DNA of 14,759 bases from Proteobacteria bacterium UBA964. GTDB taxonomy: Bacteria; Pseudomonadota; Gammaproteobacteria; Steroidobacterales; Steroidobacteraceae. Each line of letters opens with the position of its first letter. Within the stretch, counting starts at the first letter, position 1. Location of the stretch: NCBI GenBank assembly GCA_002292945.1, contig DBCG01000127.1, positions 262 through 15,020 on the forward strand, written 5' to 3'. The notes below the pieces were generated by a model that was not told the DNA's origin, made no database searches, and saw nothing but the letters and a program-made list of their open reading frames with translations. The translations under genes were made by a program, and so were the position numbers. This document shows, in pieces, positions 1 through 7,415 of the stretch.

Positions 1-42
1 CCTGCCACGGCCGCCAATTTAATTCCCGGTTGTGTCTGGGGC

Positions 43-71
43 GTGACACGGGTGTGACATTCCGATGACAG
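43..71 (-). promoter_or_regulatory. Pho-box array (three 11-bp-phased repeats) pointing left
   Basis: Three heptamers lie exactly 11 bp apart on the plus strand: GTGACAC at 43-49, GTGACAT at 54-60 and ATGACAG at 65-71. Read on the minus strand the right-hand pair forms CTGTCATCGGAATGTCAC, close to the PhoB consensus (CTGTCAT, four-base spacer, CTGTCAT-like). The same phasing precedes pstS in this window, where the box is read in the direction of transcription. By that rule this array serves a minus-strand gene left of base 1. An AT-rich stretch at 16-24 (TAAATT on the minus strand) could be its -10, though the gap from the box is about 21 bp, longer than usual. Reverse-orientation control of the oxygenase gene at 154 is possible but less likely. 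Confidence 0.7.
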
Positions 72-141
72 CCCGATCACGCGTCGCGCCAGCCGTCCCA
101 CGCCCTTAAAAAGAGCTTCGCCGAGATGCGAACGCCGGGCA

Positions 142-147
142 TAAAAT
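142..147 (+). promoter_or_regulatory. Candidate -10 element giving a leaderless oxygenase mRNA
   Basis: TAAAAT matches the -10 consensus TATAAT at five of six positions and ends six bases before the ATG at 154. No Shine-Dalgarno sequence lies upstream of that ATG. Transcription would then start at about the A of the ATG, giving a leaderless message. The -35 side is weak (TTCGCC at 117-122, spacing 19), so this remains a suggestion. Confidence 0.3.
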
Positions 148-153
148 CGGCCC

Positions 154-1071
154 ATGAGCACCGCCGACATGGACCCTGCCCAGCAGGAGACCCCCGAACT
201 GCACCGTTGGGTGATCGCGCAGACCGAGGCGGGGCACGCGCCGGATGCGTTGCTCGCACAATTGATCGGTCGCGGTTGGCCGGAGGATCGGGCGGTCGCC
301 GTGTTGACGCGCGCGCTCGAGACACGCCTCGCCCAGTTGCGCGCCAAAGATCAGATGCACGCCAAAGATCCGTCCTTTTCGGAACACCCCGCCGGTGACG
401 GGGCTCCTTCTGTGTTGCAGGTGCCGCAACCCTTCGGTCTGACCGCGCCGCCTGTCGTGCGAGCGCTCGACCGCGAGGTCAAAGTGCTCTTCACCCTGCC
501 CCATCCACGGGTGATCCTGTTCGGTGGATTGTTGAGCAACACGGAATGCGACGAATTGGTCACCCTGTCACGCAGCCGCATGAGCGCTTCGCAGGTGGTC
601 GACACCGACACCGGCGGGGAGACGGCCCACGAGGGGCGCACCAGCTCAGGGTTCGGCTTCGCACGCGCTGCGACGCCGCTCATCGATCGTATCGAGCGCC
701 GCATCGCCGCCTTGCTCAAGTGGCCGCTCGACCAAGGCGAAGGTCTGCAGATCCTGCGCTACCGGGTGGGCCAGGAATACCGACCGCACTACGACTACAT
801 GGACCCGGCGCTACCGGGAGCGCCGGCCTTCCTTGCCCGCGGCGGGCAGCGCGTCGCCTCGCTCGTGATGTACCTGAACACGCCGCTCGAGGGCGGCGCC
901 ACGAATTTCCCGGATGTCGGTCTCGAGGTCGCCGCCAACAAGGGCAACGCGGTGTTCTTCAGCTATGACCGGCCCCACCCCGGGACGAAGTCCCTGCATG
1001 GCGGCATGCCGGTGCTGAAAGGCGAGAAATGGGTGGCGACCAAGTGGCTGCGTATCGCACCGCACACCTGA
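154..1071 (+). CDS. 2-oxoglutarate/Fe(II)-dependent oxygenase, prolyl 4-hydroxylase family
   Basis: A 305-residue protein predicted to be cytoplasmic. Its C-terminal two thirds (about 118-302) form a P4H-type double-stranded beta-helix. Visible iron ligands are H212 and D214 in YRPHYDYMD and H282 in SLHGG; K292 is placed to bind 2-oxoglutarate. EGRTSSGFG (160-168) and QRVASLVMYLN (232-242) are family signatures. Residues 13-60 form a separate helical segment rich in Ala, Leu and Arg that may bind a partner. The enzyme should hydroxylate a peptide or small-molecule substrate using O2, 2-oxoglutarate and Fe2+; the substrate cannot be read from the sequence. An 11-bp direct repeat (342-352, 360-370) lies in the linker between the two parts. 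The gene converges with pstB, 18 bp away. The start is the first in-frame ATG; it has no ribosome-binding site, and M6 (169) is an alternative. Confidence 0.88.
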   Translation: MSTADMDPAQQETPELHRWVIAQTEAGHAPDALLAQLIGRGWPEDRAVAVLTRALETRLAQLRAKDQMHAKDPSFSEHPAGDGAPSVLQVPQPFGLTAPPVVRALDREVKVLFTLPHPRVILFGGLLSNTECDELVTLSRSRMSASQVVDTDTGGETAHEGRTSSGFGFARAATPLIDRIERRIAALLKWPLDQGEGLQILRYRVGQEYRPHYDYMDPALPGAPAFLARGGQRVASLVMYLNTPLEGGATNFPDVGLEVAANKGNAVFFSYDRPHPGTKSLHGGMPVLKGEKWVATKWLRIAPHT

Positions 1072-1077
1072 TCCGTC

Positions 1078-1097
1078 TCGGCTCAGACCTCAGCCGA
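1078..1097. terminator. Weak hairpin between convergent oxygenase and pstB genes
   Basis: TCGGCT (1078-1083) and AGCCGA (1092-1097) form a perfect 6-bp stem with an 8-base loop, in the only gap between the two converging genes. It overlaps the pstB stop codon. Neither side has a T tract, so it is at best a poor intrinsic terminator; it might block or stabilise both 3' ends. Confidence 0.3.
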
Positions 1098-1914
1098 AGC
1101 GCCCCGTGATGTAGTCCTCGGTGAGCTTCGCCTGCGGGTTGGTGAAGATCTTCTTGGTCTCGCCCACCTCGATCAGGTCACCGAGGTGGAAGTACGCCGT
1201 ACGCTGAGACACCCGCGCCGCTTGCTGCATCGAGTGCGTGACGATGCAGATCGCATAGCTCTCGCGCAGTTCGTCGATCAGGTCCTCGATGCGCGCCGTG
1301 GCGATCGGGTCGAGCGCCGAACAGGGCTCATCCATGAGGATCACATCCGGGTTCACCGCGATGGTGCGCGCGATGCAGAGGCGCTGCTGCTGACCGCCCG
1401 AGAGGCTGGTGCCGGGTTGGTTGAGGCGGTCTTTGACCTCCTCCCAGAGACCCGCGCGGCGCAAGCTGGTGTTGACGATCTCATCGAGCTCGCCGCGGTC
1501 GGCGGCCAGTCCGTGGATACGCGGGCCGTAGGCGACGTTCTCGTAGATCGATTTCGGGAAGGGGTTGGGCTTCTGGAAGACCATGCCGACCCGGGCCCGC
1601 AGCTGCACGACATCCTGCTTGCGGTCGTGGATGTCCTGCCCATCGAGCATGATGCTGCCGGTCACCCGCGCGCTCTCGATGGTGTCGTTCATGCGGTTCA
1701 GGCAGCGAAGGAAGGTCGACTTGCCGCAACCGGAGGGCCCGATCATGGCCAGCACCTCGCTGCGACCGACATCGATGTCGACATGCTTGATGGCGTGCTT
1801 GTCGCCGTAATGGACGTTGACATCGCGGCATGCGAACACCGGGTTCTCGGTGGTCACCGTACCGATGGTCCGAGTGGACCCGGCGATGGGTGGGGAGGGT
1901 GAGGTTTCAGGCAT
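1090..1914 (-). CDS. pstB: Phosphate ABC transporter ATP-binding protein PstB
   Basis: A 274-residue ATPase that powers high-affinity phosphate import through PstC/PstA at the inner membrane. Walker A is GPSGCGKST (59-67), the ABC signature LSGGQQQR (171-178), Walker B VILMDEP (191-197) and the switch histidine H227. FQKPNPFPKSIYENV (113-127) at the Q-loop is typical of PstB. The family is usually about 250-270 residues; the first 24 or so residues, rich in Ser, Thr and Pro, are a variable tail. It is last in the pstS-porin-pstC-pstA-pstB unit. The ATG at 1914 starts 5 bp after the pstA stop. An in-frame GTG at 1923 overlaps that stop as GTGA and has GAGAAG upstream, so it is a real alternative that adds three residues. 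The reading frame stays open far upstream, but that part is out-of-frame pstA sequence. Confidence 0.97.
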   Translation of the reverse strand: MPETSPSPPIAGSTRTIGTVTTENPVFACRDVNVHYGDKHAIKHVDIDVGRSEVLAMIGPSGCGKSTFLRCLNRMNDTIESARVTGSIMLDGQDIHDRKQDVVQLRARVGMVFQKPNPFPKSIYENVAYGPRIHGLAADRGELDEIVNTSLRRAGLWEEVKDRLNQPGTSLSGGQQQRLCIARTIAVNPDVILMDEPCSALDPIATARIEDLIDELRESYAICIVTHSMQQAARVSQRTAYFHLGDLIEVGETKKIFTNPQAKLTEDYITGRFG

Positions 1915-1919
1915 ATCGG

Positions 1920-3230
1920 TCACCAACGCTTCTCGAATTTGCTGCGCAGCACGACCGCCGCGGCATTCATGACGATCAGGAACAGCAACAGTACGATGAT
2001 CGCGCCGGAGGTGCGCTCCACGAACCCGCGCTCGGGCAGGTCGGACCAGAGGAATACCTGCACCGGCAGCACGGTCGAGGGATCGAGCACCCCGGCGGGG
2101 ACCTCGACGATGAAGGCTACCATCCCGATCATCAGCAACGGTGCGCTCTCGCCGAGCGCGCGCGCCATGCCGATGATGGCGCCGGTCAGCACCCCGGGCA
2201 TCGCGAGCGGCAGCACATGGTGCACGACCGTCTGCCAGCGCGACGCGCCGATGCCGAGCGCGGCCTCGCGGATGGAGGGTGGCACCGCCTTCAAGGCAGC
2301 CCGCGAGGCGATGATGATCGTGGGCAGCGTGAGCAGCGTGAGCACCAGACCGCCGACCAAGGGCGCCGAGCGCGGCAGACCGAAGAAACTGATGAACATC
2401 GCGAGACCGAGCAGGCCGAAGACGATGGACGGCACCGCGGCGAGGTTGTTGATGTTGACCTCGATGAGGTCGGTGATCCGGTTGCGGGGCGCGAACTCCT
2501 CGAGGTACACCGCCGCGCCGACGCCGATCGGGAACGACAGCAGCAGCGTGATCAAGAGCGTCAGGAACGATCCGACGACGGCGCCCCGTACGCCCGCCTG
2601 CTCCGGATCGCGCGAATCGCCGTTGCTGAAGAACGCGGAGTTGAACCGCAGCTTGAGCGCATTCTGCGACTTCAAGGCATCGATCTGGCCGAGCTGCGTA
2701 TCGGACAGACGACGCTCTTCCTCGGGGGCGGATCGCGACACCTTGCCCTTCAGGAACATGTCGACGGTATCGTCGGCCAGCACCCAAAGCCGCTCGCGCT
2801 GACCGATGAGGCCAGGATCGGCGGTCACCCGTCGCTGCAGTTCGACCGACGCGGCGCTGCTGGCGATGCCGTACAACTCGCGCAATGCCGGTCGACCCTC
2901 CACCGTCGGGAAGCGCTCACGCAGCGAAGCGCGCACCAAGGACTGGTAGTCCGCGACCACCAGATCGTCCGGGTCGCGGTTGCCCGCGGGATCGATGATC
3001 TCCGGGTCATAGAAGACATCGATCTGGACATACGCCTGGCGCAGCGCGGACAGACCCTGCGCGAAGACCGTCCCGAACAGGAAAAGCACGAACGCGATGC
3101 CGACGGCGATCGCCGCCATCCCGTAGGCACGGAACCGTCGCTCGGCGCGATAGCGCCGCGAGAGCCCGGCACGCACCCTCTCCTGCGTCTCGGCGGCGGT
3201 GCGCATCCGGCGGCTACTCGTACTGTTCAC
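1920..3230 (-). CDS. pstA: Phosphate ABC transporter permease PstA (long form)
   Basis: An inner-membrane permease that pairs with PstC to form the phosphate channel. At about 436 residues it is much longer than the 296-residue E. coli PstA. The excess is an N-terminal membrane anchor (AAIAVGIAFVLFLFGTVFA) followed by about 150 mostly polar residues, likely periplasmic, resembling the DUF3333-type extension of some proteobacterial PstA proteins. The conserved permease core begins near GAVVGSFLTLLITLLLSFP and contains the cytoplasmic loop REAALGIGASRWQTVVHHVLP that contacts PstB. I chose the GTG at 3230 because AGGAAG lies four bases upstream; it overlaps the pstC end by 17 bp. Alternatives are the ATG at 3248 without a clear ribosome-binding site and the ATG at 3206. 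The overlap suggests translational coupling to pstC. Confidence 0.94.
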   Translation of the reverse strand: MNSTSSRRMRTAAETQERVRAGLSRRYRAERRFRAYGMAAIAVGIAFVLFLFGTVFAQGLSALRQAYVQIDVFYDPEIIDPAGNRDPDDLVVADYQSLVRASLRERFPTVEGRPALRELYGIASSAASVELQRRVTADPGLIGQRERLWVLADDTVDMFLKGKVSRSAPEEERRLSDTQLGQIDALKSQNALKLRFNSAFFSNGDSRDPEQAGVRGAVVGSFLTLLITLLLSFPIGVGAAVYLEEFAPRNRITDLIEVNINNLAAVPSIVFGLLGLAMFISFFGLPRSAPLVGGLVLTLLTLPTIIIASRAALKAVPPSIREAALGIGASRWQTVVHHVLPLAMPGVLTGAIIGMARALGESAPLLMIGMVAFIVEVPAGVLDPSTVLPVQVFLWSDLPERGFVERTSGAIIVLLLFLIVMNAAAVVLRSKFEKRW

Positions 3231-4602
3231 GGTACTTCCTGACGACATAGAGGGCGATGACGTTGAGCAGCAGCGTGACGAGGAACAGCATCAGTCCGAG
3301 CGCGAACGCCGCCAGCGTCTTCGGGCTGTCGAACTCCTGGTCCCCGACCAGCAGCGTGACGATCTGGACCGTGACCGTCGTGACCGCTTCGAGCGGGTTG
3401 AGGGTGAGGTTGGCCGCGAGCCCCGCGGCCATCACCACGATCATGGTCTCGCCGATGGCGCGCGACACCGCGAGCAGGATTCCGCCGACGATCCCCGGCA
3501 GCGCGGCGCGCAGCACCACTTGACGCACGGTCTCCGACCGCGTCGCACCCAGCGCATAGGCGCCGTCCCGCAAGCTCTGCGGCACGGCGGTGATCATGTC
3601 GTCGGCGAGCGAGGAGACGAACGGGATGATCATGATGCCCATCACGAGACCGGCCGCGAGCGCGCTCTCGCCCGCCACGGACAGGCCGAGGGCCTCACCG
3701 ACGGTCCGCAGCATCGGTCCGACGGTGGTCACGGCGAAGAACCCGTAGACGACCGTCGGCACGCCCGCGAGCACCTCGAGCAGCGGCTTGACGACGCGAC
3801 GCAGGCGCGGCGCCGCATACTCGGCGAGGTAGATCGCCGAGAAAAGCCCGAGCGGCACCGCGACCACCATGGCGACCAGCGAGATCAGCAGGGTTCCGAC
3901 GAACAGCGGGACCGCACCGAACGCACCGGAGGAGCCGACCTGGTCGGCACGGATCGCGGTCTGCGGACTCCAGTTGGTGCCGAAGAGGAAATCCGTGATC
4001 GGCACCGTACCGAAGAAACGCCCGGCCTCGAACACGATCGAGAGGACGATGCCGAGGGTGGTGAGGACGGCCACGGCCGAACAGGCGAACAACGCCCACT
4101 CGATCATGCGCTCGTACTCGTTGCGCGCGCGCAGCTCGGGACGGATGCGGCGCCGCGCCCAGAGCAGCGCCACCACGCCGATGCCCAACGCGACACCGGC
4201 GAGCGAGAGATGGGCGACATGCTGCAAGCGCAGGAAATCGCTGGCCGCTTGCCTGACGGGATCGGACACCATCGAAGCGGGGACATTGCCGGCGACCACG
4301 TTGCGAAGGTCGTTGAGCAGCAGGCCCAGTTGATCGGCCGGCAGTGACTGCTGCTCGGCCGGCATGTTCGACAACACCAACCGGGTGAGCACCGAGTCCT
4401 GGAAACCGACCCAGACGCCGAAAACCGCCAACGCCGGCAACACGCACCAGAACGCCGTCAGCAGCCCGTAGTGTCCGGGCAAAGAGTGCAGTGAGCGGGT
4501 GTGGCGCGGACCGCCCGCCACCGCGATGGAACGCGCCTTCCCGATCTGGAAGGCCAGCACCGCGAGCGCCACGATCAGCACCAAGACAATCGACGGACTC
4601 AT
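3214..4602 (-). CDS. pstC: Phosphate ABC transporter permease PstC (long form)
   Basis: The partner permease of PstA, 462 residues against 319 in E. coli PstC. The core signature EYAAPRLRRVVKPLLEVLAG (261-280) followed by VPTVVYGFFA, and the PstB-docking region around RDGAYALGATRSETVRQVVL and LPGIVGGILLAVSRAIGETM, identify it. The N-terminal extension of about 165 residues carries hydrophobic segments near 3-20, 45-67 and 130-149 and a hydrophilic stretch between (about 68-128), probably periplasmic. The ATG at 4602 has GGGAG five bases upstream and is preferred over the in-frame TTG directly before it. A 124-bp gap with a hairpin separates it from the porin gene, whereas pstC, pstA and pstB are packed tightly, so pstCAB may be expressed below pstS and the porin. 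Confidence 0.95.
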   Translation of the reverse strand: MSPSIVLVLIVALAVLAFQIGKARSIAVAGGPRHTRSLHSLPGHYGLLTAFWCVLPALAVFGVWVGFQDSVLTRLVLSNMPAEQQSLPADQLGLLLNDLRNVVAGNVPASMVSDPVRQAASDFLRLQHVAHLSLAGVALGIGVVALLWARRRIRPELRARNEYERMIEWALFACSAVAVLTTLGIVLSIVFEAGRFFGTVPITDFLFGTNWSPQTAIRADQVGSSGAFGAVPLFVGTLLISLVAMVVAVPLGLFSAIYLAEYAAPRLRRVVKPLLEVLAGVPTVVYGFFAVTTVGPMLRTVGEALGLSVAGESALAAGLVMGIMIIPFVSSLADDMITAVPQSLRDGAYALGATRSETVRQVVLRAALPGIVGGILLAVSRAIGETMIVVMAAGLAANLTLNPLEAVTTVTVQIVTLLVGDQEFDSPKTLAAFALGLMLFLVTLLLNVIALYVVRKYREQYE

Positions 4603-4726
4603 CAAGACTCCCGGACGGAGGCGACCGGGGACGGCCGCGGCCGATATTTTATCCCGGCGGACACCCCGCCACAGGCTCCGTCACGGAAAATTCATGGGAC
4701 CCTGCCGGGTCACGGGCCGGACCCGG
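4603..4726 (-). other. Porin-pstC intergenic region
   Basis: This gap holds the hairpin at 4705-4726, a second small stem (GGCGG/CCGCC at 4656-4670), the AT-rich run ATAAAATAT on the minus strand at about 4645-4653, and the pstC ribosome-binding site GGGAG. The AT-rich run could be a -10, but no -35 can be seen. No Pho box was found, so pstCAB probably depends on read-through from the pstS promoter. Confidence 0.5.
4705..4726 (-). terminator. GC-rich hairpin directly after the porin stop codon
   Basis: CCGGGTC and GACCCGG form a perfect 7-bp stem around an 8-base loop, starting immediately after the porin TGA (4727-4729). No U tract follows directly; ATTTT comes only about ten bases later. 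It is therefore more plausibly a partial attenuator or a barrier to 3' exonucleases, protecting the pstS-porin part of the message, than a full terminator. This would allow more PstS and porin than PstCAB. Confidence 0.45.
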
Positions 4727-6178
4727 TCAGTATGTCCAGTTCAGGTCGACCTGCAGGCGGTCGTAGCCCCGATCCTTGCCCGAGGAGCCGGGCGGGACGG
4801 TGATCGCCGCCGGCACATCGATGTTGGTCTGGTTCATCATGTAGCTCAGGTTGAACCGCCAGTTGCGCGACAGCTGGTAGGCCGCCCGGAAGGCGCTGCC
4901 GCTGCCGTCGGTGTTGCCGGCCGCAAAATCCGAGTCGATCCATTGAGCGAACAACGCGTCCTTCTCGACCTTCTGGTAGAGGTACCCGACCTCCCAGCTG
5001 CCGGGCAGGTTGGCGTTGGCGCGACCGTAGTTGAAGCCGAACGAGTACGCCGTGTCGAGGCCCGCCGGAACATTGGAGGACGGCGTCGAAGAGGTCACAC
5101 CGAAGTCGGCCTTCAGGTTGCGGGCGAGGTTCGCATAGAGCGTCAGCGGCTGCGACCCGACGTTGAACTGGTACTCGCCCAGCAGCTCCACGATGTCATA
5201 GTCGTTCGCCAGGCAGGGCGATACCACGCCCACCGAGCTGTACACCGCGCGGCGGCACACCGCCGCGCTGGTGGTCGTGGTGTTGCCGTAGGCGCCAAGG
5301 CCGGCCGCGCCGGCGCCCGCCCCCTGGAAGGGGTTGTAGCCCTGCACGGCACCGTGATCGTAGTAGGACAGCGCGAGGAGCTTGCGCGAGCCGTCCGACG
5401 CCGCCGCGCGCCAGCCCGCCTGAGCGCCGACCATGGAGGAGTCGGCGAAGCTCGAGCGCTCTGAGAGTCCCGCGTAGAACACGCTGCCGAAGAAACCCGT
5501 GGTGCCCTGCTGCCAGGCAGCGGCCAGGCCCTCAGGGTTGACGTCGTTGTCGAAGAAATACGACTGCACGCGCACCCAGGGGTACTTCATCTTGCCGGCC
5601 GACAGCTTCCACGTGTCGGTGGGTGACCACTCGACATACGCCAGATCGAGATCGAGCGCCTTGCGGGAGTTGGCGTCCGTCATCGTCTGGTTCGAAGAAC
5701 GCGCATCAGCGCCTTCGGTGCTCGCGAACTGGATCTCGACGCGGGTGTTGTCGTTCACCCGCGCCATCGCACCGGCGCGTAGCCGATAACGGCTACGGTT
5801 GCGATCGACCGGATTGAACTCCTGCTGGATGGTCTCGTTGCGCACCCGTAGGTCGCCTTTCCATTGCCAGCGCGCAAGCCAGCCGGACGAGGCGCTCTCG
5901 CCCACCGCGCGCGCCAGGTTGTCCGAACCGCGATCCACCGAATCCTGCAATTCGGTGTTGATGGCGGTCTGTTCGGTGCGCTGCTCGGCCTGGGCGGCCT
6001 CGAGCTGCGCCAGCCGCTCCTGAAGCGCCTGCAGCTGCGCACGCAGCGCGGCGAGGTCTTCGGCCGACACCGTGACTTGACCGGCGGGTACCGCGGCAAC
6101 CGGGGCGGCCTGCGCGAGGCAAGCCGTCCCCGTGGTCGCCGCGATCACCGCGACGACCCTGACGAATCGATGGGTCAT
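4727..6178 (-). CDS. Putative outer-membrane porin (Porin_5-like) in the pst operon
   Basis: A 483-residue exported protein. Residues 1-24 form a signal peptide ending AQA. Residues 39-80 are a predicted coiled coil (LRAQLQALQERLAQLEAAQA), probably a periplasmic or trimerising segment. From about 100 onward the sequence alternates polar and aromatic residues as in beta strands (WQWKGDLRVRNETI, LAYVEWSPTDTWKLSAGKM) and ends in LNWTY, an aromatic C terminus as expected for Bam-dependent outer-membrane proteins. These traits fit the putative porin family PF16930 better than OprP/OprO, from memory of both families. Lying between pstS and pstC under the same Pho boxes, it is likely the outer-membrane entry route for phosphate or small phosphorylated solutes; that specificity is inference. 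The ATG at 6178 has AGGA eight bases upstream. Two cysteines lie in a probable loop (AAVCRR, VSPCLA). Confidence 0.82.
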   Translation of the reverse strand: MTHRFVRVVAVIAATTGTACLAQAAPVAAVPAGQVTVSAEDLAALRAQLQALQERLAQLEAAQAEQRTEQTAINTELQDSVDRGSDNLARAVGESASSGWLARWQWKGDLRVRNETIQQEFNPVDRNRSRYRLRAGAMARVNDNTRVEIQFASTEGADARSSNQTMTDANSRKALDLDLAYVEWSPTDTWKLSAGKMKYPWVRVQSYFFDNDVNPEGLAAAWQQGTTGFFGSVFYAGLSERSSFADSSMVGAQAGWRAAASDGSRKLLALSYYDHGAVQGYNPFQGAGAGAAGLGAYGNTTTTSAAVCRRAVYSSVGVVSPCLANDYDIVELLGEYQFNVGSQPLTLYANLARNLKADFGVTSSTPSSNVPAGLDTAYSFGFNYGRANANLPGSWEVGYLYQKVEKDALFAQWIDSDFAAGNTDGSGSAFRAAYQLSRNWRFNLSYMMNQTNIDVPAAITVPPGSSGKDRGYDRLQVDLNWTY

Positions 6179-6217
6179 GGAAACCGTCCTGTCCGCTAGG
6201 GACTTAGGGTCAGCAAC

Positions 6218-7285
6218 TCAGGGTGCGAAGTTCTTGAGCGACTTGACGTCGGCACGGGTGCGCGCGAGGTCGGACTTCGGCTGCGCCACGAGGCCGCGGT
6301 CCGAAAGATAGCCCTCTTCGCCCAGTGCCTTGTCGCTCACATACTCGTTGACGAACTCCTGGAGGCCCGGGATCACGCCGATGTGCGCCTTCTTCACATA
6401 GATGAAGAGCGGGCGGGACGCCGGGAACTTGCCCGAAGCGATGGTCTCGTAAGTGGGCTCCACGCCGTCGATCTTCGAGCCGCGCAGCTTGTCCATGTTC
6501 TCCTCGAGGAAGGAGAACCCGAAGATGCCGACGGCGTTTCGGTTGGCCTCGATCTTCTGCACGATGAGGTTGTCGTTCTCGCCGGCCTCGACGAAGGCGC
6601 CGTCCTCGCGCAGCGTGTGGCAGAGGCGCTTGAAGCGCTTCTCGTCCTGACCGCGCAGCGTGTTGAGCCACGGGTAGGTGCGGCAGCCCGCTTCCATGTA
6701 GAGCTCGTTGAAGGAGTCGCGCGTGCCCGAGGTCGGCGGCGGGCCGAGCACCTCGATCTTGGTCGCGGGCAGCGACTTGTCGATCTGGTTCCAGCTCGTG
6801 TACGGGTTCGCGATCAGCGTGGTCGGGTTGGCCGGGTCCGGGACCTGCTTCGCGAGCGCCAGGTAGACCTGCTTGCGGGTCAGGTTCATCACCGGGCCAC
6901 GCTTGCTCTCGGAGAGCGTCAGGCCGTCGTAGCCCACGCGCACCTCGAGGATATCGCGCACGCCGTTCTTGCGGCAGGTGTCGAACTCCGAGGCGTTCAT
7001 GCGGCGCGACGCGTTCACCACATCCGCATGCTGCGGACCGACCCCGTTGCAGAACAGCTTGATGCCGCCGCCCGTGCCCGTGCTTTCGACCTTCGGCGTC
7101 TTGAAACGCCCCTGTCGGCCGAACTTCTCGGCGACCGTAGTGGTGAAGGGGTAGACGGTCGAGGAACCGACCACGTTGATGAAATCGCGGGCCGACTGAG
7201 CCGGGGCGACCGGAGAGAGGGCCGCGACGATCGCGGCCGAGGCAGCGACGGTGGCGAAGATTCTTGCGCGGATCGACTGGGACAT
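6218..7285 (-). CDS. pstS: Periplasmic phosphate-binding protein PstS
   Basis: A 355-residue substrate-binding protein that delivers phosphate to PstCA. Residues 1 to about 30 are a signal peptide. The mature part starts with the canonical FINVVGSSTVYP (35-46) and contains GTGGGI (71-76), ADVVNASR (87-94) and the phosphate-contacting SGTRDSF (186-192). It is first in the pst unit, 39 bp upstream of the porin gene and downstream of two Pho boxes. The ATG at 7285 is chosen because GCAGGAG lies seven bases upstream and a signal peptide follows at once; the frame stays open to 7438, but that would place the start upstream of the Pho boxes. Four cysteines (C79, C104, C201, C222) are notable, since mature E. 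coli PstS has none; they could form two disulfides. Confidence 0.97.
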   Translation of the reverse strand: MSQSIRARIFATVAASAAIVAALSPVAPAQSARDFINVVGSSTVYPFTTTVAEKFGRQGRFKTPKVESTGTGGGIKLFCNGVGPQHADVVNASRRMNASEFDTCRKNGVRDILEVRVGYDGLTLSESKRGPVMNLTRKQVYLALAKQVPDPANPTTLIANPYTSWNQIDKSLPATKIEVLGPPPTSGTRDSFNELYMEAGCRTYPWLNTLRGQDEKRFKRLCHTLREDGAFVEAGENDNLIVQKIEANRNAVGIFGFSFLEENMDKLRGSKIDGVEPTYETIASGKFPASRPLFIYVKKAHIGVIPGLQEFVNEYVSDKALGEEGYLSDRGLVAQPKSDLARTRADVKSLKNFAP

Positions 7286-7315
7286 CTGATGACTCCTGCG
7301 GTATGCGGAAAAGAT

Positions 7316-7344
7316 ATGACAGATAGATGACATTTTCATGACAG
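7316..7344 (-). promoter_or_regulatory. Two overlapping Pho boxes of the pstS promoter
   Basis: Read on the minus strand, CTGTCAT, ATGTCAT and CTGTCAT begin 11 bp apart, forming the overlapping 18-mers CTGTCATGAAAATGTCAT (7344-7327) and ATGTCATCTATCTGTCAT (7333-7316). Both match the PhoB consensus and are oriented toward pstS, ending 30 bp before its ATG. A weak -10 candidate (CATACC, 7305-7300) lies ten bases downstream, the spacing expected at PhoB-activated promoters that lack a -35. Phosphorylated PhoB from this locus should activate pstS-porin-pstCAB here. Confidence 0.9.
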
Positions 7345-7404
7345 CTGTAACAATCGTCCCCGGTCCGCTTGAAAACCCTTGCGTGGCCGGGGGTTGGAAC
7401 CTAT

Positions 7405-7411
7405 AAGGAGG
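7405..7411 (+). promoter_or_regulatory. Strong ribosome-binding site of dapE
   Basis: AAGGAGG sits four bases before the ATG at 7416 and is the strongest Shine-Dalgarno sequence noticed in the window. It fixes the dapE start. Confidence 0.9.
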
Positions 7412-7415
7412 CACC

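Noticed and set aside
1924..2787. Upstream extension of the pstB frame
   Set aside because: The added residues are pstA read out of frame; ABC homology begins only after the start at 1914 or 1923.
1830..3242. 470-codon plus-strand open frame opposite pstA, and the similar one at 3199-4347 opposite pstC
   Set aside because: Both are highly charged, repetitive antisense translations of permease genes, caused by codon bias.
4656..4670. GGCGG/CCGCC stem before pstC as a terminator
   Set aside because: The stem is only 5 bp and is followed by an A-rich run rather than U residues on the transcribed strand.
7379..7407. TTGCGT and TATAAG with 17-bp spacing before dapE as a promoter
   Set aside because: Transcription would start after the AAGGAGG ribosome-binding site, which overlaps the supposed -10, so the two cannot both work. 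The real dapE promoter was not identified.
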